A stretch of 31,236 bases of DNA from Symbiodinium natans (GCA_905221605.1 CAJNDS010001159.1:1-31236), one strand, 5' to 3'. Positions 17,058-25,766 are shown, numbered from the stretch's first letter. The notes: generated by a model not told the origin, from the sequence alone. A program made the numbers and translations.

Positions 17058-17527
17058 GCTCTGGGCGCCCATGAGGGCAAATCGCACTGCAGCCCCTCCT
17101 CAACAAAAAAGGGAAGCTCTAGCGAAAGTCCTTAAAATGACAGTTAGATCCTAGGGATAGGCATTACGGTTTGTAGTTGCAAGGGCTAGAGTGATGGAGA
17201 ACATGTTGTTGGCAAAATCGAAGTTGCATTTTGAGAGACGTTTCTGGGATTACTTCGAGTTACTTGGCGCCAAGTTCGCATGTTTGGATGGCGCCCATGG
17301 CCGTGCCTACCGCTTTCAATCAAGCTGCCTTACCTGCAAAACAACAACAAAGACCTAAAATCCCCTACTTAGCTCCTTTAAAAACTCTCAAACTCTGAGT
17401 ATGTTGCTAGGTTCGGATGTGCGTGAGGGTTTGTGAGGTGCGCGCGGAACTGGAGGAAGGCTGCCGGAGCCCAGGCAAAGTCGAGGCTGATGGCTATTTT
17501 AGGGTTTAGGGTTGAGGGGCTTCAGAC

Positions 17528-17583
17528 AGTTGAGGGGCTTCTGCGGAACGAAGATGCTCTTGAGAAGAGGTATGTACTTGGAG
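17528..17583 (+). CDS. candidate exon ending at a family-1 element
   Basis: After CAGACAG the frame reads TVEGLLRNEDALEKRYVLG and reaches the element's GT at 17584 in phase 1. The open frame extends upstream to 17433. The right end of the element is decayed, but an AG at about 17704 would allow continuation in frame as GFGSAAPRPSCWSSLPRIAC. Family unknown. Confidence 0.3.
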
Positions 17584-17684
17584 GTTCATGGGTACCTTTT
17601 CGTAGGGCTATATGTAGGGTAGCCATGGCTATCGCCTTATGAAGGGTGTTTTTACCCTACGTTTTCTGTACCCATGCCTTCAAA
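17577..17684. mobile_element. family-1 introner-like element, copy 7, decayed right end
   Basis: Left TIR CTTGGAGGTTCATGGGTACC is intact. The right end reads GTACCCATGCCTTCAAAATG, so the usual CCAAG acceptor is lost. Confidence 0.7.
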
Positions 17685-17689
17685 ATGGG

Positions 17690-17980
17690 GGCTGCGGAGA
17701 AGGCAGGGGGGGTTGGTTTTGGAAGTGCTGCGCCTAGGCCGTCCTGCTGGAGCAGTCTTCCCAGGATCGCTTGCGCCGGGATGTGGGCCCCTCAGATTCA
17801 GATGCCGCGGGGGGGTGCTTTCTTCGATTTTTGCGGTTTGTAGGGGTGTCTTATTCAGAAGATGAAGATCCCAAACTAGCAGCTCAAAAGGAATATCGTA
17901 CAGGCGTGCGGTTTGCCACCCTGGACAATTCCGCAGAGGTCTAGGGCTGCGGGAAAGTTTTGTTCGGCTGTTTCTCAACT
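17690..17980. other. overlapping open frames, strand unresolved
   Basis: Two forward frames (to 17843 and 17865) and one reverse frame of 108 codons (17652-17978) overlap. The forward frame with VLEVLRLGRPAGAVFPGSLA is plausible. I do not choose between them. 17981-18460 has no supported gene. Confidence 0.4.
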
Positions 17981-18467
17981 AAAGCCATGGATGAGCAGTA
18001 GGAACATCAATGGGCCCCAGCATATGTAATACATACACACCGGTTTCAATGAAACACAGTGCTAAGCCTAACCTGAACCCTGAACCCTAAACCCAACCCC
18101 AAAAGACCCCAAAGCCCTAAGCCCTCTGGATGAAGCAGTTGCCAAGGGGACTTCGATGAGTAAACGACCAGCCCTCTTCTTCAACAACCTGAAGCTTTCA
18201 AGATAATCGGATGCCCAGAACTGACCCTCAGGAACGGGAGGGGGGGGGAGGGGATGTAAGTACTGGATGATTTTCGACACTCAACTGCCATTAGGTCACT
18301 GGCAGTGGCTTAGTAAGCCGGTTAGGAGGCTGAGTCAGGCGGAACCTTCGGATCCCTGGTGCGGTCACTGGCGCAACTCCCCAGTCTCCGCAGCAAAGAG
18401 TTGAACTCGCCCCTGCAACCTTTCGATTGCGGCCTCTTTCCCCTAAACCCGGTTCTGATTTTTACAG

Positions 18468-18540
18468 GGTACCCCTAAACCCCTGAACCCCAAAACCCCA
18501 AACCCCAAAACCCTAAACCCTAAACCCTAAACCCTAAAAG
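18468..18540 (-). repeat. CCCTAAA array with CCCCAAA variants
   Basis: About nine units; the left half is variant and the right half perfect. Confidence 0.95.
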
Positions 18541-18721
18541 GACATTGTTGTAGAGAGCTGAAGGCCTTCAGCTTCTCCGCGCTTGTGAAGGGACTCCGCG
18601 AAGGACTGTGCCGGTCTGGGGGGGGCGTGTAGGGTTTAGAATCAGAGTAGTTCTTCACAAGGAACTTTTTTGGAAGCCCTATCCGGAAAGCCTGGGGTTA
18701 TTTGCAAACAAGCTCTTGCAG

Positions 18722-19025
18722 AAGGGCGGAAAACTTTGACAAGCATCCCTCATGATCGTCCCTCAAAGGATAGGGTTGAAAGTTTACTGCACCAGGGGTT
18801 TACGTCGCTGGAGATTGTTGTTGAGTCGGCCTTGCTAGCATTCCATACACACCTCACCCGAACCTCCCAAGGTCTCCGTGAGCCCAGGGTTGAACCAGTA
18901 TCAGAGTACTTGGAGGTTCATGGGTACTTGTAAGTAGAGTTATAAGTAGGGTACCTATGGTTAGAACCTTATTTAGGCGTACTTATACCGGCCCTACGTA
19001 GAAGTACCCATGAACCTTCAAGTAA
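18722..19025 (+). CDS. candidate terminal exon with a family-1 element inserted in its TAA stop
   Basis: Acceptor CTCTTGCAG (18713-18721) precedes GRKTLTSIPHDRPSKDRVES, then LLHQGFTSLEIVVESALLAF and GLREPRVEPVSEYLE at 18915. The family-1 GT follows at once; the AG at 19021-19022 is followed by TAA (19023-19025), so spliced mRNA stops in phase. Deleting the element leaves GTATCAGAGTAAACATCC, so the TA target is the first two bases of the stop. Without splicing the protein gains only VHGYL. The composition is convincingly coding; no family is recognised. Confidence 0.5.
18909..19022. mobile_element. family-1 introner-like element, copy 8 (best preserved)
   Basis: Left CTTGGAGGTTCATGGGTACT, right AAGTACCCATGAACCTTCAAG, TA on both sides. 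As a GT-AG intron it spans 18916-19022 (107 nt). Confidence 0.85.
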
Positions 19026-19241
19026 ACATCCAGACCATGCCCTGCATTTAGCTCCTACACGCCAACCTGATTCTTTAGGCGGCACGGAAAGTGGTGCGCA
19101 TGGCGGCCGTAAATCATTATTAGAAGTAGTAGGCCGTCCCCTCCGGGAATAATCGGGTCTTGGGTATCGATGCCCTGGCTTTTGGGAAAAAGGGTTTGGG
19201 GTTTTGTGGGTTCAAGGGTTCGGGTTTGGTGTGGCTTGCAG

Positions 19242-19385
19242 GCTCAGCCCTTTGCCGGTTCAGCGTTAGGTGGCAGTTCTGTTGCGCGAATGGACATGCA
19301 TGCCTGTGTCAGGAAGCGACTGGGCCATCGGCTCAGCGTCCTTGAGTCCCCTCCGGAAGGGTCCAGCAATACTGTACTGTCATAG
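19242..19385 (+). CDS. candidate terminal exon, 47 codons
   Basis: Acceptor GGCTTGCAG (19233-19241) is followed in phase 0 by AQPFAGSALGGSSVARMDMH, ACVRKRLGHRLSVLESPPEG and a TAG at 19383-19385. Codons are GC-ending and the composition is natural. The stop lies only 10 bp before another inverted-repeat element. Family unknown. Confidence 0.4.
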   Translation, partial: AQPFAGSALGGSSVARMDMHACVRKRLGHRLSVLESPPEGSSNTVLS

Positions 19386-19395
19386 GGTTTAAGTT

Positions 19396-19492
19396 GGGAT
19401 GTTCCCCCTTATACCTAACAGTCCTTAATAGGGACTGTAGTAATCCCGATTATGATCCCTATATGGGCTGTTGGTATAAGAGGGAACATCCC
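19396..19492. mobile_element. small inverted-repeat element, family 3
   Basis: TIRs of about 25 bp: GGGATGTTCCCCCTTATACC and the opposed GGTATAAGAGGGAACATCCC. The interior has its own small hairpin (AGTCCTTAATAGGGACT). It lies just downstream of a candidate stop codon. The motif TGGTCCCTATATGACTATAC at about 27522 resembles its interior. Confidence 0.8.
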
Positions 19493-19618
19493 ATGTTCAA
19501 GGTTTAGGGTACAGGGCTTTGGCATGCCCTAAGGCACGTGCCTGCGAGTCATTGACGGAGGCCGCCGCTTTCAGTGTAAGGAGATGAGGGTAGTTTGTTG
19601 GACGCCGAATACAAATCA

Positions 19619-19683
19619 GGGCCCCTTTTTGGGTACCCATTATAAGGCGGCACCCTTTTAACTAGTATCCCAAAAAGGGACCA
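19619..19683. mobile_element. short inverted-repeat element
   Basis: GGCCCCTTTTTGGGTACCC at the left opposes GTATCCCAAAAAGGGACC at the right; only about 65 bp. It shares the GGGTACCC/AAAAGGG style with the 24695-24800 element. Confidence 0.6.
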
Positions 19684-20290
19684 TAGTTTTGACAACCACC
19701 CATATACATCACTGAGGCTTCTGTGCTCGTCTGCGCGCTGCAAGAAGTGAGCACTTTTGGAGAATGGCCCACAAAGCTCGGTTCGACGGATCATGGCGTA
19801 GGGGCTCCCTCATGCAAGTTACGTGCCTGCAGCTGATCGGATGCCTGTGGCTGAGAGGCCGACACCGCTGCGGTCTCCAAGGCGCGGTCCCCAGAACTGA
19901 GGCTTGCCCAGAGAACCTATGAGTTGACTAAATACGTAAGAAATACGAGACAACGACAAAGTATATGCACAAACATACTAAACCCTCAAACCCTGAACTG
20001 CGCAAGTAATGTACCCCTCAATCCTATGCGTGTAGGTCTATTTTTGAATTCAGGGGTACTGGGCTCCCTTTGGCACTCAGCCTTCCCGAGCCTCCATGGC
20101 CCGTGATAGTGCACTTGAATTCGCCTGTGCCCTCGAAATCCCTCGATCGGGCCGGCCGCATGCCCAGGAAGCTTACTGCCCCCCCCAATTGAGGAATATG
20201 CCTTAGTTCTACGAATCCCTAAACCCTGAACTCCAAGATCTTTCGCAGTTCAAGGTTTTTCCTTAAAGCATCGGGCCTTCTGGGCCGTGA
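19684..20290. other. no confident gene
   Basis: Short frames on both strands without splice support; a few degenerate telomere-like heptamers. Confidence 0.4.
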
Positions 20291-20667
20291 GAGAGAAGAC
20301 AGGCCTGCGACTGTTGTGCTCAGGACTCCGTGCTGCTGTCTGATGTGTTGTCAACGTTCAGCATCGCGGGGCGCAGAGGGCTCAGACGGCTGAGCTGTAC
20401 TTGGAGGTTCATTGGTAGAGAGAGAGAGGGTTCTAAGTACCCTAAATAAGGCTATATGCATAGTTACCCTACTTTTAACCCTAATTACTTATAAGTGCCG
20501 CTGAACCTCAAAGTACAGTTGCCCTGGAAGATACTGAGCCTGACTCTGGGTGTCTCAGCTTAGAACTACCCATCAATCTCATTGGCTCGATCTCCTCTCT
20601 CTCGCTCTCTCCCACCCACCTGCTCCATCCCTCGGCCACCGTCCATGTACATGCTTCATCGAGCTAG
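20291..20667 (+). CDS. two-exon candidate spliced through a family-1 element
   Basis: The upstream part, open after TGA 20288-20290, reads DSVLLSDVLSTFSIAGRRGL and ends at 20406. The family-1 element supplies intron 20407-20513 (107 nt). In the matching phase the downstream part reads TVALEDTEPDSGCLSLELPI, then NLIGSISSLSLSPTHLLHPS to TAG 20665-20667. The frame also holds if the element is deleted to one TA. The real 5' end is unknown. No family is recognised; the last third is Ser/Leu/His-rich and may be non-coding. Confidence 0.4.
20400..20513. mobile_element. family-1 introner-like element, copy 9
   Basis: Left CTTGGAGGTTCATTGGTAGA, right AAGTGCCGCTGAACCTCAAAG, TA at both sides. The left half carries a GAGAGAGAGAG insertion. 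Confidence 0.75.
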
Positions 20668-21087
20668 CTGGAGATGCCGGTGTAAACCCACATTGCGGTC
20701 ATGTGCTGTCTTCAGTGTTTAAGCAAAACCCAATAGACATGCGGCTGTGCTGAACCATGTACATGCATTTTGGTTAGATCTTCCACATGTGACCCTAAGC
20801 CTCTAGAAGATGTAGGGCCTTTCTTTTAAGTAAACAGGGGTTGCACAGAGATAAAAGGGGATTGTATCCAGCTGGGGGGAATGATCCCAGCTTCGAGGGT
20901 TCTTTTCAACCCGAAACCCTCAACAACCCGAAGCTCCAGACCCGCCTTAAACCCGAAGACCCTAAGTTCTATACAGTACTTGTAAGACTTCGCTGCCGGG
21001 CCGCCATGGCAAGCCATCCCCATCTAGCCATCCTGGCACGCCGCAGGTGCGGCAAGGATGGTTGGGGTGGAGTGGGGCGGGGCAGAG

Positions 21088-21088
<1 letters not shown>
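20668..21088. other. no confident gene
   Basis: Contains ATGTACATGCAT repeats and a 117-codon frame that is open only because it runs into the TG array. Confidence 0.4.

Positions 21089-21089
<1 letters not shown>

Positions 21090-21147
<58 letters not shown>
21090..21147. repeat. (TG)n microsatellite
   Basis: About 28 TG dinucleotides. It generates long Cys-Val or His-Thr frames on both strands, which are not genes. Confidence 0.97.
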
Positions 21148-21148
<1 letters not shown>

Positions 21149-21368
21149 GTCCAGCTTCAGCAATAAAACAAACATCTGGGGCCAAGTGTGCTGAGCTCCG
21201 CCCACTTGGGATGGAGGGTGGCGCACGATCCTCGGAGCTGTGTATTTGCACAGAAACACCCGACCCTGAACCCTCAATCCCCGGATCTCTTCAAGGTTTC
21301 GGGCTCATGGGCTATAGGCCCAAAGTCGCCACAAGAACCCCCCAGAAAACTAAGCCCTGTGTGCCAGC

Positions 21369-21746
21369 TTGCGACTGGCCCCACTGCTGCTTGGGATCCT
21401 GGCTGCAGAGCTCTGGCGCTGGCTCTGGAAGCGTTGGGCGCGAAGGCGTCTGGCCACAAGATTGGAATCTGTGTTGGAGCTCCGCCCCTCTCTTGTTTTG
21501 GGGGTCATCAACAGGGGAGACCCTCTTGTTTTGGGGATCATCATTCAGAACAGGAAAGGCCCTCACTTGACAAAAGATCCAAAATCTGAGGGTGTGGGGT
21601 ACGTGTCTTTAGGCTTTGGGATTCCAGCTGCCAAAGGGGAAGAAGCCCTCATAACCTACTTAGAGGACTTACTTAGACTTAGGGACCTAGGGAGCTTATA
21701 GGTGCAGCTAGCACTGGGCTTAGAAGTACCCTGAGCCTGCAAGTAA
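21369..21746 (+). CDS. candidate coding segment ending at a family-1 element inserted in its TAA stop
   Basis: The frame includes RLAPLLLGILAAELWRWLWK and ARRRLATRLESVLELRPSLV, then a tandemly duplicated motif (LVLGVINRGDP, LVLGIIIQN), then VGYVSLGFGIPAAKGEEALI. It meets the element in phase 0 at TYLE (21665). Splicing at GA (21666) and AG (21742-21743) gives TAA at 21744-21746. The empty site would read ACC TAA, again a stop codon. Without splicing the frame reaches TAG at 21699-21701. The donor is GA. Three other frames are open here, so confidence is moderate. Confidence 0.4.
21659..21743. mobile_element. family-1 introner-like element, copy 10, short and diverged
   Basis: Left CTTAGAGGACTTACTTAGAC, right AGAAGTACCCTGAGCCTGCAAG followed by TA. 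The canonical GT is replaced by GA. Confidence 0.55.
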
Positions 21747-22225
21747 GTGGTGTTTGGAGGGCTGCAGGTTGAGCTTCTTTGGCCTCCTGAAGGTCATGTG
21801 TCGCTGTGTGTGGTTGCGCCAAGAATCACCTAAGAACAAAGACCATCCCAAAACGGGGGTTGACGAAACTAGGGAACCCTAATGCAGACCCCCGGTGCGT
21901 ATAAGTGAGGTGCTATGGCTCTTGTCAGTGGTTTGTGTGGTACAAGACCCTCAACCCTAAACCCTGCTGCTCGGAAGCAAACAGCCCTGATCCTCTCTAG
22001 AAGGTTGCGGTCATGTTACAGCTGCGCGACTCTGAGGTCGGGAGAGTGCAAGCAGCCTGGCATCAGAAAGGCGTTTGCTTTCGAGAGGTTCGAGGAAAAA
22101 GGCACCTTAAACCCTGAACCCGACCCTGAACCCTAGACCACCCTGGAAACAAGGATGGTCTGCAAGAAAAGGACCTACAAGGGTTGTCAGTTTGGCCGAA
22201 ATAGGCATGAATCTGTACCTTTCAA
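21747..22225. other. no confident gene
   Basis: A 73-codon frame at 21915-22136 has no support; scattered CCCTGAACC units. Confidence 0.4.
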
Positions 22226-22555
22226 GCGTGTTGCGTGAGCTGCTGATGGTCCTATTTTGTACCCTACATCAGGCCGTACTCTAACAGGGGCACAAAAATG
22301 GCACCCTTACTTTGGGAGAGCTGACCCTCTGACGAGTGTCTGTGAGGGTGCTACGGTGTGCAGATAGAGAGTTAGGCAGCTCTGCCAGCAGCTAGGATTT
22401 CCAGTGCTGCACACTTCTTCCTTGCTGGGGGTAGTTCAGCGGTTAAGCCAAAAAGCAATCCCATTTTGTATGTATGGGATCCTACTCTTTCCCCCCCCAC
22501 TAGTGGAGAATCCACGAGGAGACGGAAGCTCAACCGCCGGCCTATACTAAGTATT
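22226..22555. repeat. 330-bp inverted repeat, left arm
   Basis: Matches the reverse complement of 22745-23074 at every position I compared, including an 8-base C/G homopolymer. The arm includes GGGGTAGTTCAGCGGTTAAG, which fits the RNA polymerase III A-box pattern, but no clear B-box. Confidence 0.95.
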
Positions 22556-22744
22556 ATATATCTTTATCTATGTATGATGTAATATGGTAGATAACAAAAT
22601 ATGATACAACATATATTCTATATTATACATTATATATCGTATATCATACAGTACTCACATTAGAATTTGACTTCATATCATTTTCTATTCTATTCTATTC
22701 TATTCCATTCCGCAAAAAACATTTTCATATATAAAGACATATAA
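22556..22744. repeat. AT-rich spacer of the palindrome
   Basis: 189 bp of ATATAT and (TATTC)n sequence. 22574-22725 is repeated directly at 23130-23289. Its two edges are themselves weakly complementary, extending the hairpin. Confidence 0.9.
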
Positions 22745-23074
22745 AATACTTAGTATAGGCCGGCGGTTGAGCTTCCGTCTCCTCGTGGATTCTCCACTAG
22801 TGGGGGGGGAAAGAGTAGGATCCCATACATACAAAATGGGATTGCTTTTTGGCTTAACCGCTGAACTACCCCCAGCAAGGAAGAAGTGTGCAGCACTGGA
22901 AATCCTAGCTGCTGGCAGAGCTGCCTAACTCTCTATCTGCACACCGTAGCACCCTCACAGACACTCGTCAGAGGGTCAGCTCTCCCAAAGTAAGGGTGCC
23001 ATTTTTGTGCCCCTGTTAGAGTACGGCCTGATGTAGGGTACAAAATAGGACCATCAGCAGCTCACGCAACACGC
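22745..23074. repeat. 330-bp inverted repeat, right arm
   Basis: Reverse complement of 22226-22555. Immediately after it, 23075-23129 is unique sequence. Confidence 0.95.
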
Positions 23075-23129
23075 AGTGGCATACATCTGGCGTGCAAGTG
23101 CCCGGGGGAAGGTTGGGTTTTCAGGTTGA

Positions 23130-23289
23130 ATGATGTAATATGGTAGATAACAAAATATGATACAACATATATTCTATATTATACATTATATAATTATATA
23201 TCGTATATTATACAGTACTCACATTAGAATTTGACTTCATATCATTTTCTATTCTATTCTATTCTATTCCATTCCGCAAAAAACATTTT
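23130..23289. repeat. second copy of the palindrome spacer
   Basis: Direct copy of 22574-22725 with an 8-bp AT insertion and one or two substitutions. It includes the (TATTC)n tract and ends CGCAAAAAACATTTT. Confidence 0.95.
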
Positions 23290-23397
23290 ACAGGCACCTG
23301 GTGGGGAAGCCAGGCAGCAGAGCACTCCAGAGACCAGGCCAGAGTGGGTGTAGGGTTTGAGCTGAGCAAATCGAAAGCGCACTTGAGGGTTTTGGGG

Positions 23398-23430
23398 AGA
23401 GAGAGAGAGAGAGAGAGCCAGAAAGAAAGA
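23398..23430. repeat. GA and GAAA microsatellite
   Basis: GAGAGAGA followed by GAAAGAAAGAAA. 23290-23820 otherwise has only weak short frames. Confidence 0.9.
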
Positions 23431-23825
23431 AAGGGTTTTCGGGTTTTCGGGTTTAGGGTCTGGGGTTAACCCAGGATCTGTGCATGACTTGGGGCTTGTG
23501 TGGGCAAAGCCGTTGGATCCTTCAGCCACATGGCAATTGTGCGACTAACCCGAGCTACAGCAGACAACGCACTTGTGCTTGCCTCTGTGAGTTAGTTCAG
23601 TGCCGCGCACCTCTCATGGCCACGGGTACTCAAACGGCTGTGTATGCTGACAACTCAAGTCCGAAACATACGGGGGCCATTATGCAGTAACTATTGCATG
23701 CTTGTTGTGTCCGTCGATCGCGCCTCAGAAAAGCCGAAGGTGTAGATGATGACTGCCGCTTTCAGCACATTGAGGACGACCCGCGCTATTTGCCGGGCGC
23801 TGCAGTTGGCAAGGCGCAAGAGTAC

Positions 23826-23946
23826 TTGTGTGAGTGAGCGAGTGAGCGAGTGAGTGACTGAGTGACTGAGTGACTGAGTGTCTCTGTTTGTGTCTGTGTT
23901 TGTGTCTGTGTGTGTGTCTGTGTGTGTCTGTGTGTGTGTGCGCGCG
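23826..23946. repeat. GTGA and TGTC/TGTG microsatellite cluster
   Basis: GTGAGTGAGCGA repeats, then CTGAGTGA repeats, then (TG)n with TGTC interruptions, ending GCGCGCG. Confidence 0.95.
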
Positions 23947-23963
23947 TGTGAAAGGATCGCCAT

Positions 23964-24263
23964 GTGCATCGCACGAATTTCAACATGTATGACAGATCAT
24001 GGGGGGCCAAGACTGACAAGGCTTTGTTCGGGGTGGCAGCGGTGGTGCTTGTTGCAGCATCTTCTGCCCATCAGCAGCAACTGGCGCTGAAGGCACAGCG
24101 TGCCGCCAAGGGCATTCGAGTGCCTGTCGGAACCAACACGGCGCCTTGGCCTGATGTGGGGCGTGCAGTGATGATATACAACCATCGAAAGATAGTGAGG
24201 TACTGTCGTCGTCAGGTCGAGAGGAAGCCTGTGTATTCGGAGCAGGACAGAAAGACTCGTTAA
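23964..24263 (+). CDS. candidate coding segment with a hydrophobic stretch, unknown protein
   Basis: The 99-codon frame contains YDRSWGAKTDKALFG, a hydrophobic stretch VAAVVLVAASSA, then HQQQLALKAQRAAKGIRVPV and a basic C-terminus. Codons show strong G-first and GC-third bias. The ATG at 23964 is close to the microsatellite and may not be the true start. A 133-codon reverse frame (23980-24381) overlaps it but has less typical composition. It could be an upstream exon of the 24432-25199 gene. Confidence 0.4.
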   Translation: MHRTNFNMYDRSWGAKTDKALFGVAAVVLVAASSAHQQQLALKAQRAAKGIRVPVGTNTAPWPDVGRAVMIYNHRKIVRYCRRQVERKPVYSEQDRKTR

Positions 24264-24431
24264 CACGGCTGAGAGCTGCGTGAGATGAGGATGAAACTTG
24301 CGCTAGCTCTCCTGGGTCATGGGATTGTAAGAGTTGCACGTCGCCCTGCCAGGGGTAGACTTCAAGCACGGCCGATGGCATGCAAGCACAAGTCTAAGAA
24401 CAGAAGCACTTGGCCTTTAGCAAAGCATCAG

Positions 24432-25199
24432 GATTGCACAAGCTGAGGCATCATACGATCCAGCATCGACGCTTGTGGAGCTTCCAAGCGGCAGAAGCGG
24501 GCGAGTGCCCACATACTCTGACCTACGGGTACAAATAAGTGGGGGGTTATAAGTAGGGCAACTGTGGTTCTCACCTTATTTAGGAGTGCTGAGAACATCT
24601 TAGAACCCTACTTGTAAGTGCCTTAATGATCCTCCAAGTAGGCACATACAGACCGGGGTCGCATTGATTTCATACGGCCATGGCGAGAGAATGAGGGTAT
24701 TTCCCAAAATAGGGGTACCCCTTGTTTCCCAAAATAGAACAGAATCCCCCTTAAAGGGAACCCCAAAAGGGTACCCCTACTTGTATTTTCGGAAACCCCC
24801 ATGAGGCCTGGGCTACGTTGCATCTGCGGCGTGGCGGGCGAGGAGTTTCAGGGCGCGGTCTGCCCAGAAGATCTCGTTGTGACGCCGGATTTCTTCGGCA
24901 AGGCAACGGACACGCAGATGTATGACACCGGGCAGCATGGTTGACCAGAGCGGAGTGTAGGCTTCATGGTTTTAGGGGGGCTTACTTGCAGTGGGTTCCG
25001 GGGGCATCCACCCTAAACCCTAAACCCTAAACCCTAAACCCTAAACCCTAAACCCTAAACCCTAAACCCTAAACCCTAAACCCAGTCTAAGGAGAAGCTT
25101 CTGGCTGAGATGCAGGACATGCCGGAAGTGCTGAGTGGCAAGGACCAATTCCCGGTGTTCCAGCAAGTGCTGGCCCGCGTACAGGAGCAGCCTTTCTGA
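24432..25199 (+). CDS. four-exon gene with two element-derived introns, unknown protein
   Basis: Exon 1 (24432-24528) reads IAQAEASYDPASTLVELPSG and RSGRVPTYSDLR. The intron 24529-24651 is a decayed family-1 copy plus 13 bp to CATACAG. Exon 2 from 24652 continues in phase as TGVALISYGHGERM, then meets a 106-bp element (24695-24800) with ATGA duplication. Past it, the same frame reads PGLRCICGVAGEEFQGAVCP and EDLVVTPDFFGK. A likely GC donor AAG before GCAACG (about 24896) and acceptor CCCAG at 25085, the end of a CCCTAAA array, join the last exon: SKEKLLAEMQDMPEVLSGKD, QFPVFQQVLARVQEQPF, TGA 25197-25199. GC3 is high in all exons. Family unknown; the 5' end is not located. Confidence 0.55.
24526..24638. 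mobile_element. family-1 introner-like element, copy 11, left TIR partly deleted
   Basis: The left end reads TACGGGTACAAATAAG, missing about 12 bp of the usual TACTTGGAGGTTCATGGGTA. The right end GTGCCTTAATGATCCTCCAAGTA is nearly complete. The GT now available is at 24529. Confidence 0.7.
24695..24800. mobile_element. introner-like element with ATGA target duplication
   Basis: ATGA at 24691-24694 and 24801-24804 flanks an imperfect inverted repeat: GGGTATTTCCCAAAATAGGG on the left, opposed by TACTTGTATTTTCGGAAACC on the right. A GA-AG intron 24693-24805 would keep frame with loss of one codon. Confidence 0.7.
25012..25083 (-). repeat. CCCTAAA array inside the last intron
   Basis: Ten perfect units ending CCCAG at 25085, which serves as the acceptor for the last exon of 24432-25199. 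Confidence 0.97.
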
Positions 25200-25765
25200 A
25201 CGCATGGCGGGTGCGTTTGCTTCAGGGAAGTGTAGGGCTTAGGGGGGGTGCGAGGGCCCAGCCAGAACAGGAACGGAGGTGAATGTCATGCCACTTTACG
25301 GGGCGTGCCCAGGTAGTTAGTTAAAAGAGTTCGAGGTTCAGGATTCAGAGCCAAACCCTAAGATATGAAAAGTCGGAGTGCCCTCATCTTTCAGCCCTCC
25401 CGAAAGTACTTCTGTAGCCACGTGAAACCTTACATGTCAGACCCTACCCTACAACTTGATCCACATTTTTTTGTCATCCGGCGGGGTTTCGGGGTTTTGG
25501 CAGATCAGCCGTAAGGGTTTGGTTATCTTGACTCTCAAGGCTTGGGCCTGAGGGTGGAGGGTGCTGAGCTTCCTATGGACTTCCGGCCTCGGGTTCGTAA
25601 AACATGTGGTCTTGGATTACAAAACATAAAACACTCCCCTTGCGAAAAGGTCAGGTGTTGCAGATGATCTGGCTGAAGGTGTCTGATGAACAGGTTTGGG
25701 GGGTGGAGGCTGATGCTTCGGGGGTCAGGGTTGAGGTTTGAGAGGCAAGTTTTGAAACCCCAGGA
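25200..25765. other. no supported gene
   Basis: Presumed 3' flank of the preceding gene; no frame longer than about 50 codons looks coding. Confidence 0.5.
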
Positions 25766-25766
25766 C

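Noticed and set aside
20841-21277. Long Cys-Val and His-Thr frames on both strands
   Set aside because: By-products of the TG microsatellite; frames are open only because the repeat lacks stops.
23691-24019. His-Thr-rich and Ser-His-rich reverse frames
   Set aside because: Antisense of the GTGA/TGTC microsatellite.
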